Positions 13,222 to 13,255 of a DNA stretch of 13,255 nucleotides are shown here, piece by piece. Origin of the DNA: an uncultured Collinsella sp. (GTDB lineage: Bacteria; Actinomycetota; Coriobacteriia; Coriobacteriales; Coriobacteriaceae); NCBI GenBank assembly GCA_900549535.1, contig UROR01000053.1, positions 1 to 13,255 on the forward strand, given 5' to 3'. Within the stretch, counting starts at the first letter, position 1; each line of letters opens with the position of its first letter. Under the pieces are notes generated by a model. The model was not told the origin of the DNA, made no database searches, and saw nothing but the letters and a program-made list of their open reading frames with translations. The position numbers and the translations under genes are program-made.

Positions 13222-13255
13222 AAGGGCGCGACCAGAAGGTCAGCGCCCTTTCGTT
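13222..13255 (+). terminator. Intrinsic terminator at the right edge
   Basis: AAGGGCGC (13222-13229) pairs with GCGCCCTT (13243-13250). GACC (13230-13233) pairs with GGTC (13238-13241) across an AGAA tetraloop, with one bulged A. The 12-bp stem is followed by TCGTT at the window edge. It probably ends murA-LCP transcription; the T-run may continue outside. Confidence 0.75.

Noticed and set aside
1..13255. CRISPR, transposon, tRNA/rRNA, toxin or phage genes
   Set aside because: No regular repeat-spacer pattern, transposase motif, inverted-repeat pair of an insertion sequence, or tRNA-like fold was seen. The only hint is the XRE tail at the left edge, which is too partial to call a toxin-antitoxin system.

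Overview
The window is about 60% GC by eye, and every supported gene lies on the + strand. It is a core housekeeping locus of a high-GC Gram-positive-type bacterium. Frequent GTG/TTG starts, the alpha-subunit P-loop GDRKTGKT, a LytR-CpsA-Psr cell-wall gene and the overall protein character suggest an actinobacterium. I infer a Coriobacteriia member, possibly Collinsella-like, but cannot prove this without a search.

Layout. (1) Positions 2-142 are the tail of an XRE-type helix-turn-helix protein cut by the window edge. (2) Positions 291-2589 hold a YrdC/Sua5-domain protein followed 13 bases later by glycerol kinase glpK. (3) upp (uracil phosphoribosyltransferase) occupies 2713-3360 and is followed by a hairpin terminator (3403-3444). 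(4) A 115-base regulatory stretch with repeats and a promoter leads into a complete F1Fo ATP synthase operon, atpI-B-E-F-H-A-G-D-C (3641-10524), closed by a strong intrinsic terminator (10561-10599). (5) murA (TTG start) and an LCP-family ligase gene form a cell-wall pair (10613-13144), followed by hairpins and a terminator at the right edge.

How the genes work together. The atp operon encodes the whole rotary machine: a, c10-15 and b2 in the membrane; delta, alpha3, gamma, beta3 and epsilon in the catalytic head. Most cistrons are tightly packed or overlapping (TAATG junctions at atpH/atpA and atpG/atpD; an 11-base overlap at atpF/atpH). The one real gap is 124 bases before atpE and holds three short inverted repeats and a near-perfect Shine-Dalgarno sequence, which fits the need for extra c subunit. 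MurA starts peptidoglycan precursor synthesis, and the LCP protein probably attaches glycopolymers to the finished wall.

The order Sua5 - upp - atp operon - murA resembles the Bacillus subtilis ywlC...upp-atpIBEFHAGDC...murAA region, so this looks like an old conserved neighbourhood with glpK inserted. I found no mobile element, CRISPR array, tRNA/rRNA or defence system, and nothing that amounts to a wholly new system. The points worth a second look are unusual protein variants (Sua5 insertion, GlpK lacking known control sites, signal-peptide-like b subunit, short delta, changed beta and alpha motifs) and untranslated-region structures.
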